Origin: Amycolatopsis jiangsuensis
GTDB lineage: Bacteria > Actinomycetota > Actinomycetes > Mycobacteriales > Pseudonocardiaceae
Assembly: GCF_014204865.1 (NCBI RefSeq)
Contig: NZ_JACHMG010000001.1
Location: 3,188,501-3,252,500 of the forward strand
Length of the DNA: 64,000 nucleotides
Direction: 5' to 3'
Position numbers and translations under genes: made by a program. The notes under the pieces were generated by a model. The model worked only from the letters and a program-made list of their open reading frames with translations, was not told the DNA's origin and did not search any database. How positions within the stretch are numbered: the first letter of the stretch is position 1; each line of letters opens with the position of its first letter. Shown here piece by piece: positions 8,937 through 17,971 of this stretch.

Positions 8937-10142
8937 ATGCCGGATGTCCAGCCACCTCTGCCCACGGCCGTACGCGCCGCCGAACCCACTGCGGCCACCA
9001 AGGCTCCGCACTCCCCCGCGCTGGACGGGATCCGCGGCGTGGCCATCCTCGGCGTACTGCTGTTCCACACCGGTCACCTGCCGGGCGGCTTCCTCGGCGT
9101 GGACCTGTTCTTCGCTTTGTCCGGCTACCTCATCACCGGCCTGCTGCTGCGTGAGGTCCACGCCACCGGTACGGTTTCGCTGATTTCCTTCTGGGGCAGG
9201 CGGATTCGGCGGCTGTTTCCCGCGCTCGCCGTGCTGCTCGCCGTGGTCACCGTCGTGGTGCGGCTCGTCGGGGACCCGGGAATGCTCGCCTCGACGCTCG
9301 CCGACGGGCCGTGGGTGCAGCTGAATCTCGTCAACTGGCACCTGCTCGCGGAATCGGCGGCCTACTGGGACCGGTTCGGGCCGAGCCGGGTGTTCGAGCA
9401 CCTGTGGAGCATTGCCGTCGAAGAGCAGTTCTACCTGCTGTGGCCGGTGATCGTGCTGGCGCTGGGGCGGCGGGTGCGCCACCGGGTCGCGCTGGTCGCC
9501 GTACTGGCGTCGGCACTGTCCCTCGTGCTGATGATTCTGTTGGTCGACCCGGCGGATCCGACGCGCGTCTACACCGGAACCGACACCCGCGCGTTTTCCC
9601 TGCTGCTGGGCGCAGTGGTCGCCGCGCGGCCGCCGCGGACCGGACGGTGGGGCGATGCCGCGATGGCAGTACTCATGACCGGGCTCGCCGCGCTGTGGGT
9701 GTTCGCCGACGGCACCGGTTCCGGCTGGCTGTACACCGGTGGGCTTTTCGCCCACTCACTGGCGGCAGCGCTGCTGATCGGACTGTGCGCCCAGCAGCCA
9801 CGAGCGCTCGCGTCCAGGCTCTTCGCCTGCCGTCCCCTGCGCTGGTTCGGGCTGATCTCCTACAGCTTGTACCTCTGGCACTGGCCCGTGTTCGTGCTGC
9901 TCTCGCCCGAACGGACCGGGCTCGACGGCTGGGCTCACACCGCAGTGGTCTGCGCCGTGTCGATCGTGCTGGCCACGCTGTCGAAGTACTTCGTGGAAGA
10001 TCCCATCCGATTCCGGGCACGGTGGGCAAGAGGCCGCCGCGGAGTACTCGCGTTCACTGCGGCGACAGTGGTGCTCGCGTTGCTGTGGACGGCGATGCCC
10101 GAGCCCGCGCCGCCCGCGATCGACCTCACTCAGCTCAGCTGA
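8937..10142 (+). CDS. membrane acyltransferase, OafA/YrhL family (acyltransferase 3)
   Basis: A 401-residue integral membrane protein with about ten hydrophobic helices. Family marks: ALDGIRGVAILGVLLFHTG with the conserved His, FFALSGYLITGLLL, SFWGRRIRRLFPAL and WSIAVEEQFYLLWP. Such proteins move acyl groups across the membrane onto sugars, peptidoglycan or lipids. There is no fused C-terminal SGNH domain; a separate SGNH lipoprotein is encoded at 12.8 kb and may or may not be a partner. ATG 8937 is preferred, with in-frame GTG 8895 as an alternative. Its 3' end overlaps the convergent lipoprotein gene by 8 bp. Confidence 0.85.
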   Translation: MPDVQPPLPTAVRAAEPTAATKAPHSPALDGIRGVAILGVLLFHTGHLPGGFLGVDLFFALSGYLITGLLLREVHATGTVSLISFWGRRIRRLFPALAVLLAVVTVVVRLVGDPGMLASTLADGPWVQLNLVNWHLLAESAAYWDRFGPSRVFEHLWSIAVEEQFYLLWPVIVLALGRRVRHRVALVAVLASALSLVLMILLVDPADPTRVYTGTDTRAFSLLLGAVVAARPPRTGRWGDAAMAVLMTGLAALWVFADGTGSGWLYTGGLFAHSLAAALLIGLCAQQPRALASRLFACRPLRWFGLISYSLYLWHWPVFVLLSPERTGLDGWAHTAVVCAVSIVLATLSKYFVEDPIRFRARWARGRRGVLAFTAATVVLALLWTAMPEPAPPAIDLTQLS

Positions 10143-10614
10143 ACAGCGGACAGGTCCGCCGCTGGTCCGACGCCGGGGTGGGCTGGACGAAGTCCACCTG
10201 CACCCGCGTCGCCGGGGAGCCACCGCTCTGGATCTGCACCCCGAGCGCCGTGCAGACGATCTGGTCGATCCCCCGCGCGGTGACGTCCTGCACGGTCAAC
10301 GGGAGCCCGATCCGGAGCAGGTCCGGCGCGGTGCTCATCCGCACCTGGGTGACCGTGGTGCCCGCGATTTCCGTGTGCAGTTCCGAGTCGTCCGGACCGG
10401 GGCCGGTCAGCAGCAGCGACACCGCCTCCGGGATCGTGCCCAGCTGTCCGGTCTCCCGCAGCTGCGGACGGAGCTGCCGGTGGACGTCCACGAAATACAG
10501 CGTGACTCCGGGAGCCACCCCGGTCGGCGCCTCGCCCCGCCCCTCGGGCCCGGACGGTTCGACACCGCACCCGGTCAGCAGCAGAGCCGCCGCCAGCGGC
10601 CAGATCCGTTTCAC
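10135..10614 (-). CDS. GerMN-domain lipoprotein, AfsQ3/CseA-like
   Basis: A 159-residue lipoprotein with lipobox LLLTGC (Cys about residue 16). The mature domain, including [23 protein letters not shown] and IDQIVCTAL, fits the GerMN fold. In actinobacteria such lipoproteins follow sensor kinase genes (AfsQ3, CseA, LpqB) and modulate signalling at the outer face of the membrane. Its GTG overlaps the kinase stop (GTGA), so it is the last gene of a regulator-kinase-lipoprotein operon. Confidence 0.75.
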   Translation of the reverse strand: MKRIWPLAAALLLTGCGVEPSGPEGRGEAPTGVAPGVTLYFVDVHRQLRPQLRETGQLGTIPEAVSLLLTGPGPDDSELHTEIAGTTVTQVRMSTAPDLLRIGLPLTVQDVTARGIDQIVCTALGVQIQSGGSPATRVQVDFVQPTPASDQRRTCPLFS

Positions 10615-12005
10615 TGCCCCTCCCTCGGCAACCGCAGGACGAAGCGGGCTCCGCCATCGACGTTCTCCGCGGTGAGCGTGCCCCCGTGCAGACGGGCGTT
10701 CTCGAGCGCGATCGCCAGCCCCAGCCCGCTGCCGGGAGTCCGCGTCCGTGCGGCATCGGCCTTGTAGAAACGGTCGAACACGTGCGGCAGCACCTCCTTC
10801 GGCAATCCGGGCCCGTGGTCGGTGACTGCCACCAGCACCTGCGTGCCGGACAGAAAAATCCGCACCCGCACCGGCGGAGCGCCGTGCCGCAGCGCGTTCC
10901 CGACGAGGTTGGCCAGGATCACGTCCAGCCGTCGCCGGTCCAGACCCAGCACGATGCCCTTCGCCGGGGCCAGCTCGACCTGCTCGGTCCAGCCACGGGC
11001 CCGCAGGCAGTCCGCCACCGCCGCGGCCACGTCCACCTGGTCGATCCGCAGCTGCGCGGTCCCGGCGTCGAACCGGGACACCTCCATCAGGTCTTCGACG
11101 AGCCGGACCAGCCGGTGGGTTTCGGTGATCGCGAGCTGCGCGGATTCCCGTGCGTCCGGTTCCATCCCGCCTGCCGCGGTTTCCAGCACCTCCATGACCG
11201 CGGTCAGCGTGCTGAGCGGAGTGCGCAGTTCGTGGGAAACGTCCGCGGCGAACCGCCTCGCATCGGTCTGCATCCGCTGCATCGCCGTCATCGAGGTCTG
11301 CACCGATTCGGCCATTTCGTTGATGCTGACGGTCAGCTGGGCCAGTTCGTCGGCGCCCTGCGGGGGTGCGCGCGCGTCCAGGTCGCCGTCGGTGAGCCGC
11401 CGCGCGGTGTCCCGGAGCTCCCGCACCGGCCGGAGCACACTGCGTGCGGCCAGCAACGCCAGCAGGATCGCGAGCGGCAACGCCACGGCGGCGGTGGCGG
11501 CCGCGTTCGTGGCGAGCCCGTCGATCTGCTGCTCGACCTCGGTGAGATCGTGCGCCGAGTACACCTCGATCCCCGACGGCGTGCGCGTGCCGTCCGGCGC
11601 GGTGCGCAGCACCGGCGTACCGATCACGAGCCACGGCGTACTGCCCACGGTGACCCGCTCGGTGACGAGCCCGTTCTGACTGCGCACCGCGGCACGCAGT
11701 GCGTCGCTCGCCGGCTCGACGCCGGCCTCGGCGCGCAGATCGCGGTAAGTGACCACGGTGTTCGGCCCGGCCGCACTGCGCAGCCGGTCCAGCGCATCCT
11801 GGTCCGGCGGATACGTCAGCCGCGGCGTGACCGCACCGATCTGGCTCACGAGAGCGTCACTGAGCCGCCGCTGCGCCGAATCCACCAGCGCAGTGCTCGC
11901 CGTTCCCGCGCTGGACCACGCCGCCGCGGCCGCGCCGAGCACCGTCACCAGGACGAACGCGACCAGCAGCCGAGGCCGCAGCCCACGCGGCCACCACCAC
12001 CTCAT
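10611..12005 (-). CDS. two-component sensor histidine kinase, AfsQ2-like
   Basis: A 464-residue kinase. Predicted order: TM1 about 12-30, extracytoplasmic sensor about 31-165, TM2 about 168-188, HAMP about 190-240, HisKA with [12 protein letters not shown] (phospho-His 258), HATPase with N box [12 protein letters not shown]1 DHGPGLP, F box FDRFYKAD and G2 GSGLGLAI. Segments such as [18 protein letters not shown] resemble AfsQ2-type kinases, which respond to medium or envelope conditions in Streptomyces. ATG 12005 overlaps the regulator stop; longer forms would lie in the regulator gene. Confidence 0.88.
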   Translation of the reverse strand: MRWWWPRGLRPRLLVAFVLVTVLGAAAAAWSSAGTASTALVDSAQRRLSDALVSQIGAVTPRLTYPPDQDALDRLRSAAGPNTVVTYRDLRAEAGVEPASDALRAAVRSQNGLVTERVTVGSTPWLVIGTPVLRTAPDGTRTPSGIEVYSAHDLTEVEQQIDGLATNAAATAAVALPLAILLALLAARSVLRPVRELRDTARRLTDGDLDARAPPQGADELAQLTVSINEMAESVQTSMTAMQRMQTDARRFAADVSHELRTPLSTLTAVMEVLETAAGGMEPDARESAQLAITETHRLVRLVEDLMEVSRFDAGTAQLRIDQVDVAAAVADCLRARGWTEQVELAPAKGIVLGLDRRRLDVILANLVGNALRHGAPPVRVRIFLSGTQVLVAVTDHGPGLPKEVLPHVFDRFYKADAARTRTPGSGLGLAIALENARLHGGTLTAENVDGGARFVLRLPREGQ

Positions 12006-12673
12006 ACCGGCCCGAACCGGTAGCCGAACCCACGCACAGTCTGCACATACAGCGGATTCGCCAGGTCGGCCTCGATCTTCGCGCGCAGCCGTTGCACGCA
12101 GTTGTCGACCAGCCGGGAATCGCCGAGGTAGTCGTGCTCCCACACCTCTTCCAGCAGCTGCTGACGGCTGAACACCCGGCCGGGACCACGCGACAGGGTC
12201 AGCAGCAGGCGCAGTTCGGTCGGGGTCAGCGAGACGGTTTCGCCGCGCAGCGAAACGGTGAGCGCGGCAGTGTCGATCTTCAGCTCACCATGCGCGCGAA
12301 CCCCGTCCGAACCGCCGTGCGTGCGGCGCAGCACGGCGCGGATCCGCGCATCGAGCACGGTGGGCTGCGCCGGCTTGACGACGTAGTCGTCGGCACCCGC
12401 GGCCAGCCCGCCGACGACGTCGAAGTCATCACCGCGTGCGGTGAGCATGATGACGGGGACGTCACCGGCTCCGCGGATCCGGCGGCACACCTCGAACCCG
12501 TCGATGCCCGGCAGCATCAGGTCGAGCACCACCAGCTCCGGTGCGGCCGAACGGAATTCGGCGAGACCGGCCTCCCCGGTCTCCGCGGTGCGCACGTCGT
12601 GCCCGTGCCGGGAGAGCGCGAGTTCCAGTCCGCGCCGCACCAGCGGATCGTCCTCGATGAGCAGTATCGCCAC
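12002..12673 (-). CDS. OmpR-family response regulator, AfsQ1-like
   Basis: A 223-residue regulator. The receiver has the acidic pair in [11 protein letters not shown], phospho-acceptor Asp in [12 protein letters not shown], Thr in VIMLTARG and Lys in YVVKPAQP. The C-terminal winged helix includes [12 protein letters not shown] and [11 protein letters not shown]. Two adjacent GTG codons (12676, 12673) are possible; 12673 gives better spacing to the weak GGA. It heads the regulator-kinase-lipoprotein operon, and the only other gene sharing the gap is the divergent SGNH lipoprotein gene, a natural candidate target. Confidence 0.88.
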   Translation of the reverse strand: MAILLIEDDPLVRRGLELALSRHGHDVRTAETGEAGLAEFRSAAPELVVLDLMLPGIDGFEVCRRIRGAGDVPVIMLTARGDDFDVVGGLAAGADDYVVKPAQPTVLDARIRAVLRRTHGGSDGVRAHGELKIDTAALTVSLRGETVSLTPTELRLLLTLSRGPGRVFSRQQLLEEVWEHDYLGDSRLVDNCVQRLRAKIEADLANPLYVQTVRGFGYRFGPV

Positions 12674-12789
12674 CACGCGTCCAGTATGGACAACACGGAC
12701 CCGCACCGCCCGGATCGTCGCGGTCCTTGCGACACAACCGCGACACAGCGGCGAGTGACCCGGGACGCGGCGGCGGCACCGTAGTGGCC

Positions 12790-13536
12790 ATGACCAGGAC
12801 TCGAACCCTCGCACTCGGCATCGCCGGGCTGCTGCTGAGCGCGACCGCGTGCGCCGAACCGTCCGACGGGGCCGGAGAGCCTGCCGGACACTCCGGACTG
12901 TCCACAGTGCTCTTTCTGGGCGACTCGATCGCGGCCGGGGAAGCACTGCCGCTGGCCGCCGCGTTCAAGGCAGCCGGTGTCGGCTTCACCTCGATCGCCT
13001 CCGACGGCGGCGGCAACGTCGTCGGCCCGTTCTCCGACAAGAACTGGGAGAAGCTGCCGGAGAAGATCGGCGCGGCCAAGCCGTCCGTGCTGATCTACCA
13101 GTCCACCACCTACGACTGGGGCAGCCCCCAAGAACAGCAGGCAGGCTACGAAAAGCTGGTGACAACGGCCGCGCACGCGGGCGCGAAGACGCTGTTCGTG
13201 ACCTTCCCGCCGATCCGGCCGGACGATTTCTACCAACCGCACATGACCGAGCTGAACCACACTCCGGAGGTCGCCCGTACCGTCGCGGCAGGCTCCCACG
13301 GCCAGGCGGGCGCGCTGGATGCGAGCACCGTCTGGGGCCCCGCCTACCAGCCGACGAAGGACGGCAAGCCCGACCGCAGCGCGGACGGCATCCACACCTG
13401 CCCGCAGGGCGCGGCACGGTTCACGCAGTGGCTGCTCACGGAACTGGCCAAGCAGTACCCCGGCTTCCAGCCACCGGCGCCGGACACCTGGGCCAACGCC
13501 GGCTGGTCGGCCGACCAGCGCTTCCAGGGCTGCTGA
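12790..13536 (+). CDS. SGNH/GDSL-type hydrolase lipoprotein
   Basis: A 248-residue exported protein with lipobox LLSATAC (Cys about residue 18). Block I is VLFLGDSIAAGE with the nucleophilic Ser; the C-terminal block is SADGIHTCPQG with the Asp and His of the catalytic dyad. Such enzymes deacylate or transfer acyl groups on surface glycans or lipids. It is divergent from the response regulator and 2.6 kb from a membrane acyltransferase, a pairing known in surface O-acetylation systems, but the two genes are in different transcripts here. The stop is 6 bp from the convergent flavin monooxygenase gene. Confidence 0.75.
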   Translation: MTRTRTLALGIAGLLLSATACAEPSDGAGEPAGHSGLSTVLFLGDSIAAGEALPLAAAFKAAGVGFTSIASDGGGNVVGPFSDKNWEKLPEKIGAAKPSVLIYQSTTYDWGSPQEQQAGYEKLVTTAAHAGAKTLFVTFPPIRPDDFYQPHMTELNHTPEVARTVAAGSHGQAGALDASTVWGPAYQPTKDGKPDRSADGIHTCPQGAARFTQWLLTELAKQYPGFQPPAPDTWANAGWSADQRFQGC

Positions 13537-13542
13537 CCCGCG

Positions 13543-14598
13543 TCACTTCCCCAGCAGCCGCCGGATCTCGTGGACCGCCGCGCGACCGGCCCGGTTCGCA
13601 CCGACCGTGCTCGCCGACGGGCCGTAGCCGACCAGATGCAGCCGGGGCTCGGCGACCACGCGGGTGCCGTCCAGCTGGATGCCGCCACCCGGCGCCCGCA
13701 GGTGCAGCGGGGCCAGATGGTCGATCGACGCGCGGAACCCCGTCGCCCACAGGATGACGTCCGCGGGCTCGAAGCTGTCGTCGGCCCACACGACGCCTTC
13801 GGGCACCAGGTGGTCGAACATCGGCTTGCGGTCGAGCTGGCCGGCGGCGCGTGCGGCGCGCACCTCGGGCGTGAGCGCCAGGTCGGTCACGCTCACCACG
13901 CTCTCCGGCGGAAGTCCTTCGCGCACACGGCGTTCGACCTTCGCCACCGCGCGTCGTCCCCAGTCCTCGCTGAATGGTTCGTCGAGCCACACCGGAGGAC
14001 GGCGCGTGACCCAGGTGATCGATCGCGCGACCCGTGCGATCTCCAGCTGCAGCTGCACCGCCGACGTACCGCCGCCGACGACCACCACCCGGCGGTCGCG
14101 GAACTCCTCGGCCCCGCGGTAGTCGGCGGTGTGCAGCTGCCGTCCGGCGAACCTACCCGGGTAGTACGGCAGGAACGGACGGTCCCACGTGCCGGTCGCG
14201 CTGATCACCGCGCGTGCGGACCAGGTCTCCGCCGGCGTCTCGACCAGCAGCCGCTCCCCCGCCGTCCGGACTGCGGTCACGTCGACCGGACGCCGCACCG
14301 GCAGGTCGAAGGTGCGTTCGAAGCGCGCGAAGTACTCCGAGACGACCTCGCTCGCCGGACGCGTCACGTCGGGCGTGCCGAAGGCCATGCCGGGCAGGTC
14401 GTGGATGCCGTGCACCTTGCCCAGCACGAGCGACGGCCACCGGTACTGCCAAGCCCCGCCCGCGCGTTTGCCGTGATCGAGCACGACGAACCCGCTGTCG
14501 TTGACGAAACCGGCGCGGCGCAGGTGGTAGGCCGCCGACAGCCCGGCCTGCCCGGCCCCGATCACCACGACGTCCGTAGCGTGGTCCGCAGTACTCAT
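13543..14598 (-). CDS. NAD(P)/FAD-dependent flavin monooxygenase-like oxidoreductase
   Basis: A 351-residue flavoprotein. It has an FAD site VVVIGAGQAGLSAAYHL near the N terminus, a second Rossmann site VVVVGGGTSAVQLQ in the middle for NAD(P)H, and ILWATGFRAS near the end, as in FMO/Baeyer-Villiger-like enzymes (YpdA/CzcO-type). The canonical Baeyer-Villiger fingerprint is not complete. The substrate is unknown. ATG 14598 is chosen because the next upstream in-frame start leads into sequence without family resemblance. Confidence 0.8.
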   Translation of the reverse strand: MSTADHATDVVVIGAGQAGLSAAYHLRRAGFVNDSGFVVLDHGKRAGGAWQYRWPSLVLGKVHGIHDLPGMAFGTPDVTRPASEVVSEYFARFERTFDLPVRRPVDVTAVRTAGERLLVETPAETWSARAVISATGTWDRPFLPYYPGRFAGRQLHTADYRGAEEFRDRRVVVVGGGTSAVQLQLEIARVARSITWVTRRPPVWLDEPFSEDWGRRAVAKVERRVREGLPPESVVSVTDLALTPEVRAARAAGQLDRKPMFDHLVPEGVVWADDSFEPADVILWATGFRASIDHLAPLHLRAPGGGIQLDGTRVVAEPRLHLVGYGPSASTVGANRAGRAAVHEIRRLLGK

Positions 14599-14642
14599 AC
14601 AACGTTCAACAACTCCGCGCGCCCGGTATTTCGGGCCGCGGG

Positions 14643-15929
14643 TCACACCGAGACGCAATTGCGGCCGGAGTCCTTGGCCCGGTAGAGCGCGGCATCCGCG
14701 GTGCGCAGGACTTCGTCGAGGGTCTCGCCGGCAGCGGGGTAACGGGCGACGCCGACGGACACCGAGAGTCCGCTGATCCGCACCGACCCGTTCACCGCGA
14801 CCGTCATCTCGCCCACCGCGCTTCGCACCCGTTCGGCAATGCCGAGGACGTGCGTGGCACCCGTGGCAGGCAGCAGCACCACAAACTCTTCGCCCCCGAA
14901 GCGGCCGACGGTGTCGCTCTGACGCAGTGAACCTTCGATGGTCACCGCGACCGCGGCCAGCACCTCGTCGCCGGTGAGGTGGCCGTAGGTGTCGTTGATG
15001 CGCTTGAAATGGTCGAGGTCGATCATCAGGACGGCGAATTCGCTGCCCTCACCGCGACGGCGGGCGCGAGTGAACTCGCGGGTGGCCAGGTCGTGCCAGC
15101 CCGCCGTGTTGAGCAGGCCGGTCTTCTCGTCGGTCACCGCGGCCACCTGGAGTTGCTGCTTCAGCAGCAGATAGCGGTGCAGGAGCAACAGCGGCGGCAG
15201 TACGAAGACCACGAGCACCGGCTGCCACACGAGGGCGAGCGCGGTCAGCCCACCGAGGCACAGTGTGGCCAGCTCGAAGGCGTTGTCCTCCCACGTGCCG
15301 ACGAGGTCCGCGGACGAACGGCTGTTCGTGTACAGGAAGATCCCGATCGCGACGAGCCCGGCGTTCACCACTTCGAACACCGCTGCAGCGAGAACGAGTG
15401 CGCAGAGGCCGTACCAACTGTCGATGCCGACGTCGTTCAGGCCGGTGACAGCGAGCACGGCAGACGCCGCGAAGCACGACAGCATCGCCCACCCAGTACT
15501 CGCCGCGAAGCGATGTGCGGGTCGCGTACGCACGTTTCGCCATACACGCAGCCACAAGTGGAGGTACAGGACGAGCGCGAGCAACGCCACCCAGGCAGGC
15601 GGCAGCAGCACCGCGCCGGCGAGGTACCAGACGGACGTGACGTTGATGTGCGTCTGGCCGCTCATCCACCGCCGGAGCCGCTCGATGCGCCGCGACATCT
15701 CCGCCTGCGCGATCCCGACCGCGACGAGCGCGCCGAACCAGACCGGCCGCACCGCCCCGCCGAACCCCGTCATCAGCCCGGCCACGGTCACGGCCGCAGC
15801 CAGCACCTCGCACCCGACGGCGTACCCGATCCACCGCCGCCGCGCGACCATCCACATCGCCCACCGGCCCGGCCAGCCACGCCAGGAGGTCACCGCTGCC
15901 CGCACCGCGCGGCCGCCACCTGACTGCAT
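14643..15929 (-). CDS. membrane-anchored diguanylate cyclase (GGDEF domain)
   Basis: A 428-residue protein with several hydrophobic segments in the first 250 residues and a C-terminal GGDEF domain. The active-site loop is RFGGEEFVVLLP, and upstream DLDHFKRINDTYGHLTGDEVL holds the metal-binding Asp residues, so diguanylate cyclase activity is expected. No EAL domain follows. No RxxD inhibitory site is evident. The N-terminal membrane part resembles MASE-type sensors but I cannot assign it. ATG 15929 is chosen; extensions enter the noncoding gap. Confidence 0.85.
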   Translation of the reverse strand: MQSGGGRAVRAAVTSWRGWPGRWAMWMVARRRWIGYAVGCEVLAAAVTVAGLMTGFGGAVRPVWFGALVAVGIAQAEMSRRIERLRRWMSGQTHINVTSVWYLAGAVLLPPAWVALLALVLYLHLWLRVWRNVRTRPAHRFAASTGWAMLSCFAASAVLAVTGLNDVGIDSWYGLCALVLAAAVFEVVNAGLVAIGIFLYTNSRSSADLVGTWEDNAFELATLCLGGLTALALVWQPVLVVFVLPPLLLLHRYLLLKQQLQVAAVTDEKTGLLNTAGWHDLATREFTRARRRGEGSEFAVLMIDLDHFKRINDTYGHLTGDEVLAAVAVTIEGSLRQSDTVGRFGGEEFVVLLPATGATHVLGIAERVRSAVGEMTVAVNGSVRISGLSVSVGVARYPAAGETLDEVLRTADAALYRAKDSGRNCVSV

Positions 15930-16745
15930 CGTGCCGCCCCACCCGAGAACTCCGCCGACGAGGTGGCCCAGCGTAGCCGGTCGACAGCGTCTCTTTCGCC
16001 GAACCGGTGGAGAACCCCCAAGGACCTGCCCCCGAAACATGCCGTGAGTAGCGCGAGCGGGCATTCGACCCGAGCCTCCCACGGTCGGGTGGACTCTTCC
16101 GGGTGGGCGAGCCGCCTCGGCTCGCCCGGCTCGTCCGGCGAGACGGCCCGGGCAGCGGAACGGCTCCAACCCCACAGCGCCAAGCGGCCCGGCGGCATGG
16201 CGCAGACGAGCTTGGTCCAAGGAGAGGTCGAATGCAGCTCCCGCCTCCACCGACGCAGCTTGGCCCTACTCGCCACGGCCCAGCTCGGCTCGGCTCAACC
16301 GGGCCCTACTCTGCCCGCTCGCCAGGCCAGACGTACCGACGCAGCCAGCACACCCCGGCACAGCCCGACTCGGCCCAAGCTGAGCACGGTCCCGCGCCAG
16401 CCCAGCACGCCACCCATCCCGATCCAGGCCAGCACGCACCCATCCGGCCCAGTCAGGTGGGCGCGGTCCGACGCAGTCCAGCTTTCCGGTCATTCGCGCG
16501 GTCTTGCACGCGAAGCGTGCCGTCCCCCCGTGGTGCGCGGTCCACCCGAGCTCAAGCTGGGCGCGGTCCGGCCAGTTCAGCGCAGTCCCGCGCCCTGGCC
16601 GACTATCTCGGCCGAATTCGGGGACTCCTGTCGCCGGCAGAGCTGCCCCCTGCTGTCGGCGCAGCTCCGACCGTTCGCGATCCTTGGCCTGCCGGGGCAC
16701 AACCCGGCGCCGGATTTCGGCGCCGGGAGCCGCGCCGGGTGCTGG
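15930..16745. other. long intergenic region, low-complexity, with one strong hairpin
   Basis: No convincing gene: overlapping open frames exist on both strands but none has family features or a ribosome-binding site. From about 16260 to 16620 the sequence is a loose run of CCCAGC / GGTCCGCGC-like words resembling decayed tandem repeats. A hairpin with a 10-bp perfect stem and 3-nt loop (GGGCGAGCCG / CGGCTCGCCC) lies at 16105-16127. Confidence 0.6.
16703..16727 (-). terminator. hairpin after coxG
   Basis: A perfect 10-bp inverted repeat CCCGGCGCCG / CGGCGCCGGG with a 5-nt loop begins 19 bp beyond the coxG stop. There is no clear T tract, as is usual for actinobacterial terminators. Confidence 0.55.
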
Positions 16746-17867
16746 TCAGCGGCGCCGCAGAGCCCGCACGATCGCCAGGACCACCACCAGCACCACGGCA
16801 CCGGCGGCGACCGGGATCAGCCGCTTCGCCACGGACTGTCCGGCGTAGTCGAGCAGGTCGATCGGCTCGGCTTCGCCGGTCGCGCCACCGGCCGGAACAC
16901 TGTGCAGGTGCGGCTTCTCCGCGGATCCGGAGTCATCGGACGAATCCTTGGCGGCCGTCGCCGCAGAACCACCCGACGCGGCGGCCCGAGCACCTTCACC
17001 GGCACCACCAGCCCCAGTGGTTCCCGTAGCTCCACGAGCCCCACCAACCGCGCCAGCTCCACCAGTCCCGGCAGACCCAGCAGCACCGCCAGACCCGGAA
17101 GCACCGCCTGCCCCGGCCGACGCCGCTGATCCCGCGACCGCAGCGGCCCCAGCAGCACCAGCGGCGGCCTCAGTCACACCGGTCCCCGAACGTTCGCCAG
17201 CCCCACCAGCACCAGCCGACTTGGCAGCTCCGCCTGAGACAGCCGCCCCCGCGGACTTGTCAGCCGCACCCGAAGCAGCAGCACCATCAGCCCTACCCGA
17301 AGCACCAGCACCGCCCGTATCGCCGGTCCCACCAGCCCCGGCAACACCGCCCGCACCACCAGCCCCGGCAGCACCACCACCGGCCCCGGCACCACCACCG
17401 CCCGGCCCTTCCGTGGCCGGGGAGGTCGCCAGCGAGCCGGCGAGGTTGGTCGCGAACGTGTCCAGGATCTTGCCGCCCACCTCGCTGATCATGCCGCGGC
17501 CGAACTGGGCCGGGCGGCCGGTGATGGACAGGTCGGTCGCCACCGCGCCGTGGGTGCCGCCGCCGGGCTGTTCGGTCAGGGTCAGGGTGACCGTCGCGGC
17601 GGCGGTGCCGGCGCCGCGCGAGTCCTTGCCGGAGGCCTTGATGACAACCTTGCGGGCCGCCTCGTCCTTCTCCAGGAACTCGCCTTTGCCCTTGTACAGC
17701 AGCGAGATCGGGCCCAGCTTGACCTTCACCGTGCCCGCGAAGGTGTCGCCGTCCACCTGGGTCAGCGCGGCGCCGGGCATGCACGGGGCGACGCGCTCCG
17801 GGTCGATGACGGCCTGCCAGACCTCCCCGAGGGGAGCGGGGACGGTGAATTCGTGGTCGAGCCGCAC
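16746..17867 (-). CDS. coxG: CoxG-like SRPBCC protein with long Ala/Gly-rich linker and C-terminal membrane anchor
   Basis: 373 residues. Residues 1-145 are a CoxG/SRPBCC domain (DHEFTVPAPLGEVWQAVIDP, CMPGAALTQV, GKGEFLEKDE, ATDLSITGRPAQFGRG). This domain is thought to help recruit Mo-hydroxylase subunits to the membrane. It is followed by about 160 residues made almost wholly of Ala, Gly, Ser and Thr, then a charged stretch and a final helix VAAGAVVLVVVLAIV with an RALRRR tail, a typical tail anchor. The GTG start is set by AGGAGG 7 bases upstream. It is separated from coxM by a 12-bp-stem hairpin, so it may have its own transcript. Confidence 0.82.
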   Translation of the reverse strand: MRLDHEFTVPAPLGEVWQAVIDPERVAPCMPGAALTQVDGDTFAGTVKVKLGPISLLYKGKGEFLEKDEAARKVVIKASGKDSRGAGTAAATVTLTLTEQPGGGTHGAVATDLSITGRPAQFGRGMISEVGGKILDTFATNLAGSLATSPATEGPGGGGAGAGGGAAGAGGAGGVAGAGGTGDTGGAGASGRADGAAASGAADKSAGAAVSGGAAKSAGAGGAGERSGTGVTEAAAGAAGAAAVAGSAASAGAGGASGSGGAAGSAGTGGAGAVGGARGATGTTGAGGAGEGARAAASGGSAATAAKDSSDDSGSAEKPHLHSVPAGGATGEAEPIDLLDYAGQSVAKRLIPVAAGAVVLVVVLAIVRALRRR

Positions 17868-17928
17868 GGGCCGACCTCCTCTCCTGCTACGTCGAGCCGA
17901 TGCGCTCCACCATACGGCGGCCCGGGCG

Positions 17929-17962
17929 CCCTGGCGGGGTCCGTGCGCGAACCCCGCCAGGG
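17929..17962 (-). terminator. strong hairpin between coxM and coxG
   Basis: A perfect 12-bp stem CCCTGGCGGGGT / ACCCCGCCAGGG with a 10-nt loop starts 9 bp past the coxM stop. It probably ends or attenuates the coxSLM transcript before coxG. Confidence 0.65.
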
Positions 17963-17971
17963 ACCGCTGCC

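Noticed and set aside
15963..17129. Plus-strand open frame of 388 codons in the gap before coxG
   Set aside because: Lies in repeat-like sequence and runs into coxG antisense; no ribosome-binding site or family resemblance.
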